Of a stretch of 64,000 bases of DNA, positions 11,753-24,285 are shown piece after piece (the first letter of the stretch is position 1; every line of letters begins with the position of its first letter). The notes below the pieces were generated by a model, which was given only the letters and a program-made list of their open reading frames with translations, searched no databases and was not told the origin of the DNA. The DNA comes from Raphanus sativus (taxonomy: Eukaryota > Streptophyta > Magnoliopsida > Brassicales > Brassicaceae): the NCBI RefSeq assembly GCF_000801105.2, contig NC_079514.1, positions 30,801,075-30,865,074 of the forward strand, in the 5' to 3' direction. Both the position numbers and the translations under genes were made by a program.

Positions 11753-14700
11753 CTAGAGTTTTTGTCCGCGCTACGCGCGGAAAATAGGTTTAAACAATTT
11801 ATTTTTAGGATCGAGGTATTATAATAATATTAAGAATTTATTTGGTAAGTTTAACTAAGTTTTGATTGGATGTAGACCTTTTTAAAAGTTTTTTAATAGT
11901 TGGATATATAAATTTTCTGAAGAAATAGGTGAAAATAGATTTGGATGTACTTATTAAAGCTGAAGCATAATACATTACTTGGTGAGATATGAAGAAAAGG
12001 AAAAAAGACGTTAGAATTTTTTTTCTCTATAGCTTTGATCTGTCTTTATTTTTTTGTTTCGTTGAGTACGTGAAATTGCGGTTAAGATAATTCTTTCGTT
12101 GAAATTGTATTCGTCCTTTGAAGTGCTTGATGTATTTGATTGAATTGTCAAAGTAAAATCTTGTTGCAAGAGATTCTCACCGTCTTACGCGCAATTTATA
12201 TATTTAAAATTCAATATGTTTAGGTGAACTGTTGTATTTTATATTATATTTAATTTTAATTTTTAGTATAATTAATGTGAAATGTTTTTTATTTTGGATG
12301 TGGACTAAATCATATTGATTGAAAAATATATATTGTATCATAAATAAATGAATAGGAAGAAAATAGTTCTCTAATAATGCACTGAAATATCATTAAAATC
12401 ATGTTATTAATATGAATGTTCTGATAAAAAGATTATGTTATTAATGTAAAATCAATTTCTGAATACTGGATACTTTTTAATATGTTTGCTGGTGTAAAAT
12501 TAAATTTAGTAAACTAAATTTTAATAATTTGTAACATAAAATGAATTAGAAGTATATAAACTAAAGTATGGAGGTAGTTGACAAAAGAAAAGAATAAGGG
12601 ATTGGTTAAGCAAATCAAACTAAACATTGTTCTGGTTTTTTGTTTTAATTAAATATTTCGGGCTACATGTATATTTCAGTTTGAGTTTGGTTAAAATCAT
12701 ATAAATCAAAAAGTATATAATGGTTATTGGTTTGTTTTTAGTTAAAGCAAAGTAAAAATAATTTAAAGATAGTAGTGAGAAATTATGATATGAGAATATC
12801 GATATTAAAGTATGAGAATATAAAGTAAATATCAAATAACAAAAATAGTATATAAATAAATATATTAAATTATAATAACATAATATTTGATGTTATATTT
12901 CTTTGGATTCTTTATTTATCATATGGAAATGTTAAATTATGATTGGTTAATTTTTGATATTGACACCATCGTCTTTCGTATAAAAGTTTGACATAAAAAT
13001 TTGACATATCTATTAGGACAAAATAGTGATTGTTTGATTAATTTTTGTTTCTTCCTTTTTACTTTAGGATATTTTCTGTTTACTAAAATGAAAATGTTGT
13101 TTTATATATTATTCTTCCTCAAATGCTATGTGATCATTTTTTAGTGTTCTGCACATATTACTCATTATTCATGTTTTGTCTATTTCAATTATTTCATAAA
13201 CTTTTACTATTTGTGGTTTCTGTTTGGTTTGTGGTTAGTTTTTCATTTTTTGATGTTTTGTTTGCATAATGTTATCTTTTATAGATTCTAGTTTATTATG
13301 AGTGAATGCTGAAATGATATATAGAAATGGTGCGCTATTGATTACTTTTTGTTTTGTTTTGTTTTGTTTTGTCTATAGTTAATAAATTTTAGGGGGTGTA
13401 TTATTTTGATAGATATTAAGTGTATTAATTATTTTTCTTCAACTTTTTTTTCAAGGAACTGATACAACTATTAAATGCAGTTTTTTCATATGTTGCTTAA
13501 TTTTATTTTAATTTTCTATTTTGTACCACTATTTGTTATATTGAGTAAGGTTCTTATTCAGTTATCATATTTTATTATTTTTGATTTTAAATGTATTCTT
13601 TTCTGTCACCTTTAAATATATTTTATCATAGTGTTTATCGATTTAAATAAAACAATATATTTTAAAGTGATTCATCATTATCTTAGATGATTTAATTTAT
13701 TTGATATATACAGAAGCATATTTATTTTTAAAAATATATTTTTATTATGCATTTTAAGTTTTAACATATGCAAGTTAATTATGACGACCACACCCTACAC
13801 ACCTTGATAAAAAGACGTCAGTTTGGTAACTGAGACTGAGCGTCCATCGACGGAGTACTTGAGAGCTTTTGAAGGGAATAAGACGTCACGGCTAAAGGAA
13901 TTCTGGCGAGAATGATGCTCTGATGAAAGTTGTGGCAAGGAAGGAGGAGAAACATAAATGTCAGATTCTTAATCAAAGAAAGATACAACACATTTTGAGA
14001 GAGCAAGAAGGAAAATAAGACTGTGCATATGTGTGGTAGATTTTCATGGGATGGTAATCACCATACAGATTTAGTTATTGTTCTTCTTTGAAACTTTTAT
14101 TTCAAAGACACTACCAACCCTTCCAGAAGGCACATGAACATCCTGCTGGAAGAAATAAGTTTATTATCCCGACAAATTTTAGTGTTCCCATTGACGACAG
14201 ATTCGACCACTCACTTCCTCCGGAGATTCAATATCTTGAGTAGGCGTAGGAGGAAAGCATTTAGACTTCTTCTTCTTCTTTTTCGAGTTATCCAAAGTAA
14301 ATGAAGCCTCCGAGTTATTGTTTGAGAGATTAGTGAAATCTTCTTCTTCGTTGAGAATGGAAGTCGATACTTGTTGTCCTTGTGTGATGAGAAGATTCTG
14401 AGGTTGAAATCCAACACACATTAATTTGTGATAGATTCCTTGAACTGTAAGTGAAAATTCAATCAACTTGAACAAAGTGTTCAATCTCATGTCCCATATT
14501 AAATATACAGAAGTTATAAAAACTAACATGCAAGTCAAATTCTGTATCCAGTGAAGATGACCCTTGCTCCTTTTGTATCTTTGAAATCTATGAAGAACTG
14601 ATCAACCAACCCTTTTCTTTGAAGACCCACGATCAAAATAGTGCCCACATGTTTCCAGAAGGATGATAGCCATCCTGACACGGAAGAAATATCAGAGCGA

Positions 14701-15716
14701 ATCCAGCACCTCTTGCTAACATCATAAAATTTCTACAACAGTCAATCAGTAAGACATAAGGAAGACTGAATATTAAACTTACACCAATGATCCTTCAGTG
14801 TATAAAGCAACCCGTAACATAAGTCAGAAACACACCAGTTTAGAACAACATATCATATCTGTGAAGAAATAAGATATACCTTGAGATTCCAGTAATATAA
14901 ATCATGATACTAATCATATCCAAATCTCATTACATCCTGAATAAATTGACTTTTTAAATGACAATAACATTGTTTTGTGACCAAAAACAATTGACAATGA
15001 CATTACAGAAGAAAACAATCTAGTACGAAGATGAAGACAAATATCTAATTTTTAGTGATTTCAGATTAGCTGATCATCGTTGAAGAACAAATCAGCCGGG
15101 ACCTTTGCTGTGCATTTCGATGTTTCGTTAGCCATGAATATGGTGGGTTTTGAGTATCATGTATGTGGAGGTGAGGAGCAGGGAGAGTCGCGACTATTAT
15201 ATATATAGTGTAAGACTGTGGGATTCGAAGAGTTCGGTTGACTGAGTTACAATAATAAAGAGCTTTGATGGTTCAGAGTATGGACGTAAAGGCGGAGATG
15301 CAGAACGACTGTGGCAAGGGTTTGCGTTGGACGATGAGGAAAACGAAGCGAAATATCTCGTTAAGCTGGGATGAGTGGATGTCAAAAAAAAATACATATA
15401 AGCTTAGCTGGGCCACGAACAGGCCTTATTAGTTATCTGTGAGATTAAACTCGTTAGGTAAATGTGAATTGGAAGATTAGCTGTGACGTGTCACTTTGGT
15501 TGGTCTAGAATATCTCAAAATTAGTCCCTTTTATGGTTTAGAGAACGCAACGTTTATGGTCTTCAAAATGCAGTGGTAACAGGCCGTAAACAATAGAAGC
15601 CCAAAGTGATATAATGCAGATGACATGGATGATTGTTGAAATACTACTGGCTGATTTTTACATCCTACGTGGACACATTAAGAGAGCTTTATATTTGGCT
15701 TTTAGTATAGTACTGA
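11753..15716 (-). mobile_element. Helitron of about 4 kb, minus orientation
   Basis: Read on the minus strand, the 3' end is a hairpin CCGCGC-GTA-GCGCGG (plus 11767-11782), a short spacer, and CTAG (11753-11756) followed by T. The 5' end on the minus strand is TC at 15716-15715, preceded by A, continuing AGTACTATACTAAAAGCC and, further in, GTGTCCACGTAGG, a typical Brassicaceae Helitron 5' region. The pairing of these two ends is inferred from orientation and matching A|T junctions. Inside are AT-rich filler (a TTTTG run near 13350) and, at about 13800-15150, sequence of more coding-like composition on the minus strand. No helicase/Rep motif is recognisable, so it is non-autonomous. Confidence 0.65.
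13818..15141 (-). pseudogene. degraded captured gene in the Helitron, possibly RPA/OB-fold-like
   Basis: Minus-strand fragments include a 119-aa open piece (14179-14538) with a Lys-rich tail, a short piece holding PSGRVGSVFEI near 14100-14140, a piece with CWIRSD and SGWLSSFW near 14640-14720, and a short ORF starting MANETSKC near 15136. Order and strand suit one multi-exon gene running with the Helitron. It resembles replication-protein-A-like cargo common in Brassicaceae Helitrons, but I cannot confirm the family from these fragments. No continuous reading frame can be assembled. Confidence 0.3.
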
Positions 15717-15729
15717 TATATTAAGAAAA

Positions 15730-16030
15730 AAAAATGTTTCATACCAAAGCTAAAACCGAAATTAGGAAAAAAGAAAGCCCAAGAACATTGGCATTAAGAA
15801 AAAGCAATAAAATGTATAAATTATTAAAAATAAAAGAAATGTGTATTTTGAAAATTCTCTAACTCAAAAGTATGTAACTAATAATTATAAAAATTTTAAA
15901 AGACAAAAAATTTAATACTAAAGTAAATAACGAAATTAGGAATAACTGCATTAAGAAGAAACAATAACAAATATATAAATTATAAAAGGAAACAAATGTA
16001 TATTTGAAAATTATCTTTACTCTAATGGAT
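15730..16030. repeat. degenerate tandem duplication (about 180 bp)
   Basis: The sequence from about 15743 (AAAGCTAAAACCGAAATTAGGA) recurs from about 15921 (AAAGTAAATAACGAAATTAGGA). Both continue with GCATTAAGAA(A/G)AA(G/A)CAATAA, TATAAATTAT and TGTATATT(T)TGAAAATT. It is non-coding. Confidence 0.6.
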
Positions 16031-17084
16031 ATAATCAAGAATAAGCCATGTGAATATCAAAAGGTATTTAAGCCGGCTTGTTATGAGGAAACAAACAACA
16101 TATGCGGAGGAAGAGATGGATGAGATTACATGAGGGGAATGGTTTGGTTGTACAAAACAGGGCTGAGTTTCATTTTTTTGTCAATGTATTGCCTTTTTCT
16201 AATGACACATTCAAATTGCTTCCTATTAAATTGCTTGCCTTTCAATTTCTCTGATTACATTATTTTCTATTAGTTTGGTTGTCTTTTGGTACATGGGAAT
16301 ATGACACCAAACGAGTCTGCAAAAGAAGTTAATAAGAGAATAAATATGTCTTCGTGTTTTGTTCATTTCACTTGATTGTGGCAGATATTTCTTCAACCTC
16401 AGATAGCATATATCTCTAAGGATTCTGAAAACAATGAAAACGTTGTGGTAGATGAAGTTAGTACGGGTTTTCATGTAATTTTCCCGAGTGGTTTCGATGA
16501 TCGTAGATGCCTTAATCTAAGAAAACAGCATAATAACCTAATCTTGTTTTAGTGTGTATATGGTTAGTAACTGGGTTGATGTTTACTTTGATTAGTTTTA
16601 TGCAGAGTAATCATCTCAAAGATAAATTCACAAAAATAGTTGTTGAATGTGTAAACAACAAATCACCAATGAAGATGATTGTTAACAAGACGCATACTAC
16701 TAATATTGTAAGATATATTCTCATGCACATTCACTAGTAGTGCCCTCATCATCTGGTTTTTGTTTAATCTGGTATTAACACATAAGACTGATGAGAAGTC
16801 GAATCATAATCCACGTCATGCTAAAGAAAGAGACAATACAAGTTATGGAACAATAAGTATAACACTTTTTGCGGCCAACAACCCACTAAAAAGTAAGAAT
16901 CTGTGAAAAATATCTGAAGAATGTTGAATGAGAAAACAATGAAATCGAGTTCAACATAGTTGTGACGAATATCCAGTAATCATAATCTATAAATAATTTT
17001 GTTGAAACATTAATAAGATTTAATTTAGGGGTAATGTAATATCTCACTATATGATTAGAAAATGGATGTTTATTCTAACATTTC
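16031..17084. other. spacer with one exon-like open stretch
   Basis: Mostly AT-rich spacer. From about 16384 to 16551 on the plus strand there is an open frame of about 55 codons preceded by a TTGTGGCAG acceptor-like site (reading IFLQPQIAYISKDSENN and on). It looks more like a lost exon than random DNA, but I do not recognise it. Nothing else is supported. Confidence 0.3.
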
Positions 17085-17340
17085 CACTAGTAGAAAAAAT
17101 TGCTATATGTACGATCAAATTTTGTAGCAATGAACTGATTTTCGTAGCGAAATGGCTGACTTGCTACCAAATGCTATGGAAATTGAATCGTAGCTATAGC
17201 ATCGTAGCAAAATCGAAAAATCGAAACAAGATATTACCTTTTTGCCACGACAATTTAGTAGCAAATATTGCTATGTTTTTGCCATGAAATATTTGTGGCT
17301 AATTTAGCTACGAAATTAAACATTGCTAAAACATGTCTAT
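17085..17340 (+). mobile_element. CACTA-like terminus with subterminal repeats (fragment)
   Basis: Starts CACTAGTAGAAAAAATTGCTA at 17085. It is followed by many copies of TAGCAA, TAGCTACGA and TTTGCTA/TTTGCCA words in both orientations to about 17330. CACTA elements carry such short subterminal motifs. The opposite terminus was not found, so this is a fragment or a misassignment. Confidence 0.4.
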
Positions 17341-17615
17341 TTAAAAAATAGTATAAATAAATAAATTACAAAATAAGAAAATTATTAGAAAAGTATATTT
17401 TATATATCAAATTGGTTTACAAAATTTAAAATGATTTATCGAACTATTAAGAAATAAAATCGGTTTAGCATACTAAACCAAATTAAAATAAATATCCTAA
17501 TCTAAACCTAATGTGCCAAATAGCTTCTTCGTCTTTAACATTCAAGCCGGCTCTGCTCATGACCCACCACTGCTGCCTCCTCCATCAATCTCCTCTGCCT
17601 CCTTCATCAATCTCA
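17341..17615. other. AT-rich spacer
   Basis: No gene or repeat is identified. Overlapping short frames at 17511-17758 run into the duplicated RRP8 promoter and have no support. Confidence 0.35.
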
Positions 17616-18155
17616 TGTGCCTCCTCCATCAAGGAGTTTTTTGTAATATTTACTTATGTAATGCTAATATGTTTATCCATCTATTCAATTCAACATATAT
17701 TTGCACAATATTTACATCACATAACTCGTTTTTCATACTTTATAAGATAAAACCATAATATTCATTGTGACTGATCAGGCACATTCATTTGGAGAATTTA
17801 TAATATTTCAATCCTTGAAAGTTGGTTATGATTCATGAACACTACCTAATATTGAGAATTTTCATAACCATTCTTTAAGTGGTGCCATCTTTTTATTACA
17901 AACCCATATAACAAATAATTGGACAAAATAAATATAATCCAATAAACTAAAGCCTATGGCCAGAAGAGCACAATCTTTCTACTTGTGAAACTAACCTAAC
18001 ACGCTGAGAAAAGAATTTCTGTGGAGGAAGAAGACGGCTAAAGCCATGAAAAAGGAAGCTAAAGCAGAAACATGAAGAAAATTTATGTGGAGAAAGAAGA
18101 CGGCTAAAGCCATGAAAGAAGAAACTAAAGCAGAAACAGGAAGAGACAATGAAAC
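17616..18155 (+). pseudogene. duplicate of the RRP8 promoter and start of exon 1
   Basis: This segment matches 19131-19630, the promoter and first codons of RRP8, along its length (TGTGCCTCCTCCAT, GTAATATTTACTTATGTAATG, TTTGGAGAATTTATAATATTTC, ATTACAAACCCATATA). It includes the AAGACGGCTAA leader and an ATG. The exon-1 part is itself tandemly repeated with a 66-bp period (GACGGCTAAAGCCATGAAA at 18033 and 18099). Both ATGs are followed by stops within 10 to 25 codons. No further RRP8 exons follow here, so it can at most drive a non-coding or truncated transcript. Confidence 0.85.
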
Positions 18156-18248
18156 CCTAAAAAAGGTATGAAAGAAGAATCGAACCTATCAATAAATTGA
18201 CTAAAAAACTAGCTTATAGCCAACTGAACCAACTAATATTTTGTTAAA

Positions 18249-19050
18249 TCTATCTTATTAAAACAGAAGTACACATATAGAATACCTCTTAGTTTTCAGT
18301 GTTATTTACAATTGCATGCCACTGAGAATTAAATTGAATTTCCTATTTTAATGCTTGTCTTTTTCAGTTATATTAATGTGTTTCTTTTTTTTTCCTATTT
18401 TAATGCTTGTCTTTTTCAGTTAGATTAATGTGTTTTTTTTTTCTATTCTATTTTAATGTTTGTCTTTTTAGTTAGATTAATGTATTTTGTTTTTTATTCT
18501 TCAACAATTAGTGATATTTTAAAAGTTTTCTTTTTTTTGTCAACTTAAAGTTGTCTAAACTATTTTAAAATATAAAAATTTGTCAAAAAATAAACATATA
18601 AATAGATAAACAATAATCAAACACCAAAAATATTTAAGATATATATTTATTCTCCATCCAAATATTGAAGTTCAACCTGTTTATTAATTTTTAATTTAGG
18701 TATTTTGGTTTACATTACTCAAATTTATATGTTTTGAGAAATTTAAAATATATATAAATTTTGAAAATTTTAAAATAATTCAAACGGGTTATCCATATTC
18801 GAACCGAACCCGCAAATACCTGAATCAAATCGAAACCAAAATTTATAAATATTTGAATGTTGCTGAAATCTTTAAACTCGGAAATCTCAAACCCAAATAG
18901 ATTTTAACTTAATCAGTGGATATCCAAATACACATCCCTAACTTAGTAAATGTAAAATGATCAAATATTATAAATACATTATTTACTATAAATAAATAAA
19001 AATTAAAACAGAAAATTAATATCCGTGCGGTTGCACGGATCAAGATCTAG
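18249..19050 (+). mobile_element. non-autonomous Helitron, complete (802 bp)
   Basis: The 5' end is A|TCTATCTTATTAAAACAGAAG, the classic Brassicaceae Helitron start. The 3' end has a perfect 8-bp-stem hairpin, ATCCGTGC-GGTT-GCACGGAT (19021-19040), then CAAGAT and CTAG (19047-19050) followed by T. Host A (18248) and T (19051) flank it, with no target duplication, as expected for rolling-circle insertion at AT. The body is AT-rich and non-coding. It sits between the two copies of the RRP8 upstream region. Confidence 0.92.
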
Positions 19051-19579
19051 TTGGTCCTTAAAATATACTTATCTACACCAACTTTGAAACACATGTTTGA
19101 TGGGCTTGTATTCAGGCACAGACCTGCTTTTGTGCCTCCTCCATAAAAGATTCCTTGTAATATTTACTTATGTAATGTTAAATACGTTTATCTATTCAAT
19201 TCAATAAATAATTTGTCACAATATTTACATCACCTAACTCGTTTTTCATATTTTATAACATAAAATCATAAGATCCATTGTGATCAGGCTCACTGGTTTG
19301 GAGAATTTATAATATTTCGATCCTTAAAAACTGGTTATGAGTCATGAACAGTACCTCCGCTTTATGATTAAGAATCTGATCTCCATAACCATTCTTTTTG
19401 AGTGGTACCACTTTTTTATTACAAACCCATATAGCAAATAATTGAACCAAATAAATAAAGCCCAACAAACTTAAGTCTATGGCCCAGAATATCACAATCT
19501 TTCTATCCGTGAAACTTAACCTAACGCTGAGAAAAGAGTTCCGTTCCTGTGCTGTGGAGGAAGAACGAAGACGGCTAAC
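19051..19579 (+). promoter_or_regulatory. promoter region of RRP8 (second copy of the duplication)
   Basis: Homology with 17616-18155 begins at 19131 and runs through the start codon. No single regulatory motif is assigned. The conservation between copies marks the duplicated block, not function. Confidence 0.5.
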
Positions 19580-21083
19580 ATGAAAGAGGTAACTACAAGC
19601 AGAAACAGGAAGAGGAAGAGGCAACGAAATAGTAAAGAAGAGCCTTGCGAGTCACCCAAGAATAAAAACAACGACAAAAAAATGCAAAGAGATACCAAAA
19701 ACGATGGAGGATCTTCAGCTCTGTCGAAACGACCTAAACCTTCCAACTTTCTCGACACGGTTCTCTCTCTTCCCTCACTCTCTTCTGTCTCTGTATCTTA
19801 CATTTGATTGCCCTCTTGTCTTGAATGTTATACGAAAAATCTGCAGCTTCGAGAGAAACTATCAGGTGGGAACTTCAGGAGGCTCAATGAGAAGCTCTAC
19901 ACTTGCTCGTACGTTTACGGATTTCATTTCTCTCCGACAACTTTCCTTCAGTTTCAATAATCTTTTGTTTTTTTTCTCAGTGGAAAAGAAGCTTTAGACT
20001 ATTTTAATGAAGATCCAACCTTGTTTGATATGGTAAACTCCCCCAAAAAAGAAAACAAGAATGTCATAATTGATCAATAACGAGTAATTGATTCTGTTTT
20101 TTTTGTTGTTGTTTTAGTATCATACAGGTTATCAGCAACAAATGACAAACTGGCCTGAGCTTCCTGTTAACTCCATTATCAATTGGTTATCGTCTAAAAG
20201 CTCTTCTTTAGTTGTCGCTGATTTTGGCTGTGGTGAGAATATTATATCTTATCCCCTGTGTTTTGCCTTTTCTGAAGTTGCTTTTACTTGGTTTATAAAT
20301 CTGTTTACCTTTTATTTTTTTTTGGGTTATCAGGTGATGCAAGGATTGCAAAGAGTGTGAAGAACAAAGTTTTCTCCTTTGATCTTGTCTCAAAGGACCC
20401 ATCTGTTATTGCCTGCGATATGTCTAATGTACGTTCAAATCCATTTATTTTATTTTTTCTTCAGTCTCGACTTTAATTGGTGTTTTTTTTGGTGTGTTCT
20501 TGGTTAGACTCCACTTGAGTCTTCATCAGTAGATGTTGCTGTTTTCTGTCTTTCATTAATGGGAACAAACTATTCTAGTTTCATCAAAGAGGCACATCGT
20601 GTTCTTCGTCCAAGGTATCTGCTTTCTTTCCCTAGAGCCTTCTTCATAGTTTTTATTTAAGACATTCCTTGGGTGTGTTCAACAGTGGTTGGCTTCTTAT
20701 AGCGGAAGTCAAAAGCAGGTTTGATCCAAACAATGGAGGCGCAGATCCAAAAGACTTTGTGAAAGCAGTTTCTGACCTTGGATTTACCTCGTCTTTAAAG
20801 GTAAAATCTTTTATATTTACTTTTCTACTCTTCTTTTCTGAAGTTTCAACCCATTTCGTGCTTTATGCAGGACTTCTCGAACAAGATGTTCATCTTACTG
20901 CATTTTAAGAAGAAGGTTAGTAAAGAAAAGTTTCATTTAGATTCGGTTAGTCTCTGAGATTGGATCTGCGGTTTAAATATGTAACATTTTCTTTTGATTG
21001 TGCTTGTATAGGAGAAGCCGAATTCAAATAAGAAGAAAATCGAGTGGCCTGAGTTGAAAGCATGTTTATATAAACGTCGATGA
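19580..21083 (+). CDS. RRP8: ribosomal RNA-processing protein 8 (rRNA adenine methyltransferase)
   Basis: Nine exons: 19580-19759, 19847-19908, 19981-20032, 20118-20232, 20334-20428, 20508-20614, 20686-20800, 20871-20915 and 21012-21083. All are GT-AG and give 280 aa. The N-terminus is very basic (RNRKRKRQR), suiting nucleolar targeting. Then comes the conserved [15 protein letters not shown] and [21 protein letters not shown] block. The SAM-binding motif I is [10 protein letters not shown] (129-138), with later motifs [10 protein letters not shown] and [21 protein letters not shown]. The protein ends [10 protein letters not shown]. Known RRP8 proteins methylate N1 of an adenine in large-subunit rRNA; yeast and Arabidopsis members are close in length (about 280-390 aa). 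The promoter and first codons are duplicated upstream. From memory it matches At5g40530. Confidence 0.95.
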
Positions 21084-22434
21084 TGGGTTTATATGCTGCA
21101 AGATCACACACACTAAGAGTATGTTTCAGTCACTTTCTGCTGGGTTTATATGATGGAGGGTCACACTAAGAGTGTCTCTCCAATGTTGTTATTATCTAGA
21201 CATTAGTGTTTCACCGTTCTTTATGAAGTTTTGTAAGAGTGAATCAGTCACATTGGTCTTTGAATTAAAAATGTTTTAGAATTTTGTTACACGAAGCTGT
21301 TTGGGCTGAGTTCTTAATCACCATGGGCTTTAATTGGGCCTAACCTGAATATGACACCCGACGCCAACGTGTACTATCTACACAATAATGGAGTCCAAAT
21401 CAAGATTTTAATAGGGACCAAACTTATCTCTCAATTCACCATTTTCCAACATGATAGAAAAAACAAAAGAAGTGAAATAAAATATATATCGGTATTTTTT
21501 TAGTTGTTAATTACAACCATATGATCTCCTTTGAAAAGTACCAAAAGGACTGATCGTTATTCTTATATATATATGAGTTGCTCAGAAACAAGTAAAATTG
21601 AAAAAGGGTCCACATTTCTCACCCCACCGACGAATTTTTATTTCTCTTTTTGGACCACCATCTTTTATTACATGTACAATCTTTTTTGTCCTTTTGTCAA
21701 TCAATCAAATGAGTGTTGGTTGTTGAAGAAAAACCATAAATAAAATACTTTGTTTTGTTTCTTTCTTTAAAAAGAGAAAGACTTGTTTCACTGCTCTGAC
21801 GATCTAGGAAACTTCCTTTTTTATAATTAATTTGACTTTTGCCCGGTTTAAGATTTGTGTAAGTCCGGTCCTTTGGGTCAATTTCGGTGATTTCATTTGG
21901 TTTATGCCGACCAACAAAAACATGGAGAGAGACAAAGACAAAAAGAGATGAGATTTCTTGTCACTTTACTTGCACATAAAAAGCGAACATCTTTCGATCA
22001 TTCAATCTTCTTGTCCTAAACTTATTGAAATCCAAAAAAAAAAGTTAAATAAATTCATATAAATCTCAAACTCCAACATAAAAAAAAGTAGGACTATTAA
22101 TCATCAAGTTTTGACCACTTCTCTCCATCTGGGTTTCATCTTCAGTTCCCTTTTTTGTCAACTCAACTTCACCACCAAAGAGAGAGAGATCCCTTTTTCT
22201 CTTTGCTATTCAAAAAATTGAGATTGTTGTTTCTTTCTCAAGTCTTTTTATTTTTTTTTGTTACATTTATGGACGTCTCTTGATTTCGCTTTATAGTCCC
22301 CTCCCCTCTCTAAAAGCATTTTTGTTTGTTTCTGATTTGTACCAAGAATGATTGATCATCTAAAGAGTTTCGATTTGACAGGTTTCTAACTATAAAAAAA
22401 AAAGATCATCAAAATCTTAAAATCTTTTTTGGAA
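21084..22434. other. spacer and promoter/5' UTR of the kinase gene
   Basis: The RRP8 3' flank contains a short repeat of TGCTG..GTTTATATGATG.. CACACTAAGAGT (21085-21175). The last 300 bp before 22435 are pyrimidine- and A-rich, typical of a plant 5' leader. No further gene is seen. Confidence 0.45.
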
Positions 22435-24163
22435 ATGGGATCTGGAACTGGGTTTTACTCAGATCAATTGGATCCTAAATGGGTCGTCGATCCTCAGCAT
22501 CTCTTTGTTGGTCCCAAGATTGGTGAAGGATCTCATGCCAAAATCTATGAAGGAAAGTAAGTTCATTATCTGAGTTTTTGACTTCAGTTATTGTTTCTCA
22601 TTTTTCATGGAGTTTGATCTTCTTGGACTGGTTCTTGAACTTGTTTTAGGTATAAAAACAAAACAGTTGCTATAAAGATTATTAAAAAGGGAGAATCTCC
22701 AGAAGAGATTGCTAAAAGAGATAGCAGATTTGCGAGAGAGGTCTCTATGTTGTCCAGAGTTCAACACAAGAACTTGGTCAAGGTTTCAGCTTCTTTCTTT
22801 CTTGCTAAACAATGAGTATGGTTAGAGACAACACTACAAACGTTTCTGATTCAGTTTTTGTGTGCAGTTCATTGGAGCTTGCAAAGAACCGATCATGGTT
22901 ATAGTCACTGAGCTTTTACTAGGCGGTACATTGCGTAAATACCTCGTGAGTTTGCGTCCAGGGCGTTTGGACACGCGTTTAGCTGTTGGGTTTGCTCTTG
23001 ACATTGCTCGTGCAATGGAGTGTTTACACTCTCATGGAATCATTCATCGTGATCTCAAACCAGGTTACACAGTGTTAAAAACCAATACTACACTTTCAAG
23101 ACTTTCTAAATTAAAAAAAAAGTTATTAATCTTTTTGGATTTTGCAGAGAACTTGATCTTGACAGCAGATTACAAGACTGTTAAACTAGCGGATTTCGGT
23201 TTAGCTAGAGAAGAATCACTAACCGAGATGATGACTGCAGAAACTGGTACTTATCGTTGGATGGCTCCTGAGGTACTAACCCATATGCACCATGCTGAAA
23301 TATATATATTTTTTTCGTATTCTGCATAATTTGCTTAATCCCAAATTATGGTTTAATTTTAACAGCTTTATAGCACGGTCACGTTGAGGCAAGGTGAGAA
23401 AAAACACTATAACCATAAGGTAGATGCGTACAGCTTCGCCATCGTCTTGTGGGAGCTTATCCACAACAAGTTACCTTTTGAGGGAATGTCAAATCTCCAA
23501 GCTGCTTACGCTGCTGCATTCAAGGTTTTTGATTCTTTATTTATTTATTTATTTATTTATTTTTGATCAAATTTGATTCTTTATTTTCAAATTTCAAAAG
23601 TTTGAACCGTTTGTTTGTTGATTCCTACTGCTTGGTTCTTAACTTTGATTCTTGATTTGCGACTGTTTTGTTCTTGAATGTCAACCATTTTGAGTCTCGA
23701 TGTTCAGCTGTATGTTTCTTGATACCAAGATTTGGTTTCTTGATTTGGAAACCTTTTGATTCTTGATCCTCAAACTTTCTATATTACCGGTGAAACTGGT
23801 TGTGTTTAACTAGATTTTTTGTTTGTTTTTACATTTTCTGGTTATTAGAACGTGAGGCCGAGCGCAGATGATTTACCGGAGGATTTAGCAACGATAGTAA
23901 CATCTTGCTGGAGAGAAGATCCAAACGACAGACCAAACTTCACAGAGATTATTCAACTTCTCTTACACTACCTCTCCACGATCTCAGCACCTGAGCTTGT
24001 TCCTCCCTCAATCAAACGTGTTTTCTCATCAGAAAACACCGTTCTGCCACCAGAATCACCGGGAACTTGCTCACTGATGGCTGTTAGAGACGGAGATCAG
24101 ATTACCACGGACGCAAACTCGCCGGAGAAAGAAGCTAGAGGAAGCTTCTTCTTCTGCTGCTAA
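22435..24163 (+). CDS. Raf-like MAPKKK-family Ser/Thr protein kinase (ATN1-type)
   Basis: Six exons: 22435-22556, 22650-22782, 22868-23063, 23148-23272, 23366-23524 and 23849-24163. They give 349 aa, all GT-AG. The kinase domain fills residues about 24-300. It has a Gly-rich loop [12 protein letters not shown] (29-40), the ATP-binding Lys50 in [14 protein letters not shown] (145-152), DFG (166-168) and GTYRWMAPE (184-192). The last is the Raf/MAPKKK subclass signature. The short C-terminal tail is Ser/Pro-rich and ends in FFFCC, possibly palmitoylated (inference). No extra N-terminal regulatory domain is present, as in the small plant C-group Raf-like kinases. Exons 5-6 recur twice downstream as pseudogene copies. 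Intron 5 carries a TATT microsatellite (23540-23563). From memory it matches At5g40540. Confidence 0.94.
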
Positions 24164-24285
24164 TTTAGATGATGATTGTTTTATTGGTTATAAAGAGAAT
24201 TGAGAGACTGGTTTGAAAAAAAAATGTTCTTTATGATAAAAGATACAAAACCAACAGACTTGATGATCTCATACCAAACATATAG

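Noticed and set aside
12620..12835. 71-aa minus-strand ORF inside the Helitron
   Set aside because: AT-rich low-complexity Ile/Tyr/Leu composition and no motif.
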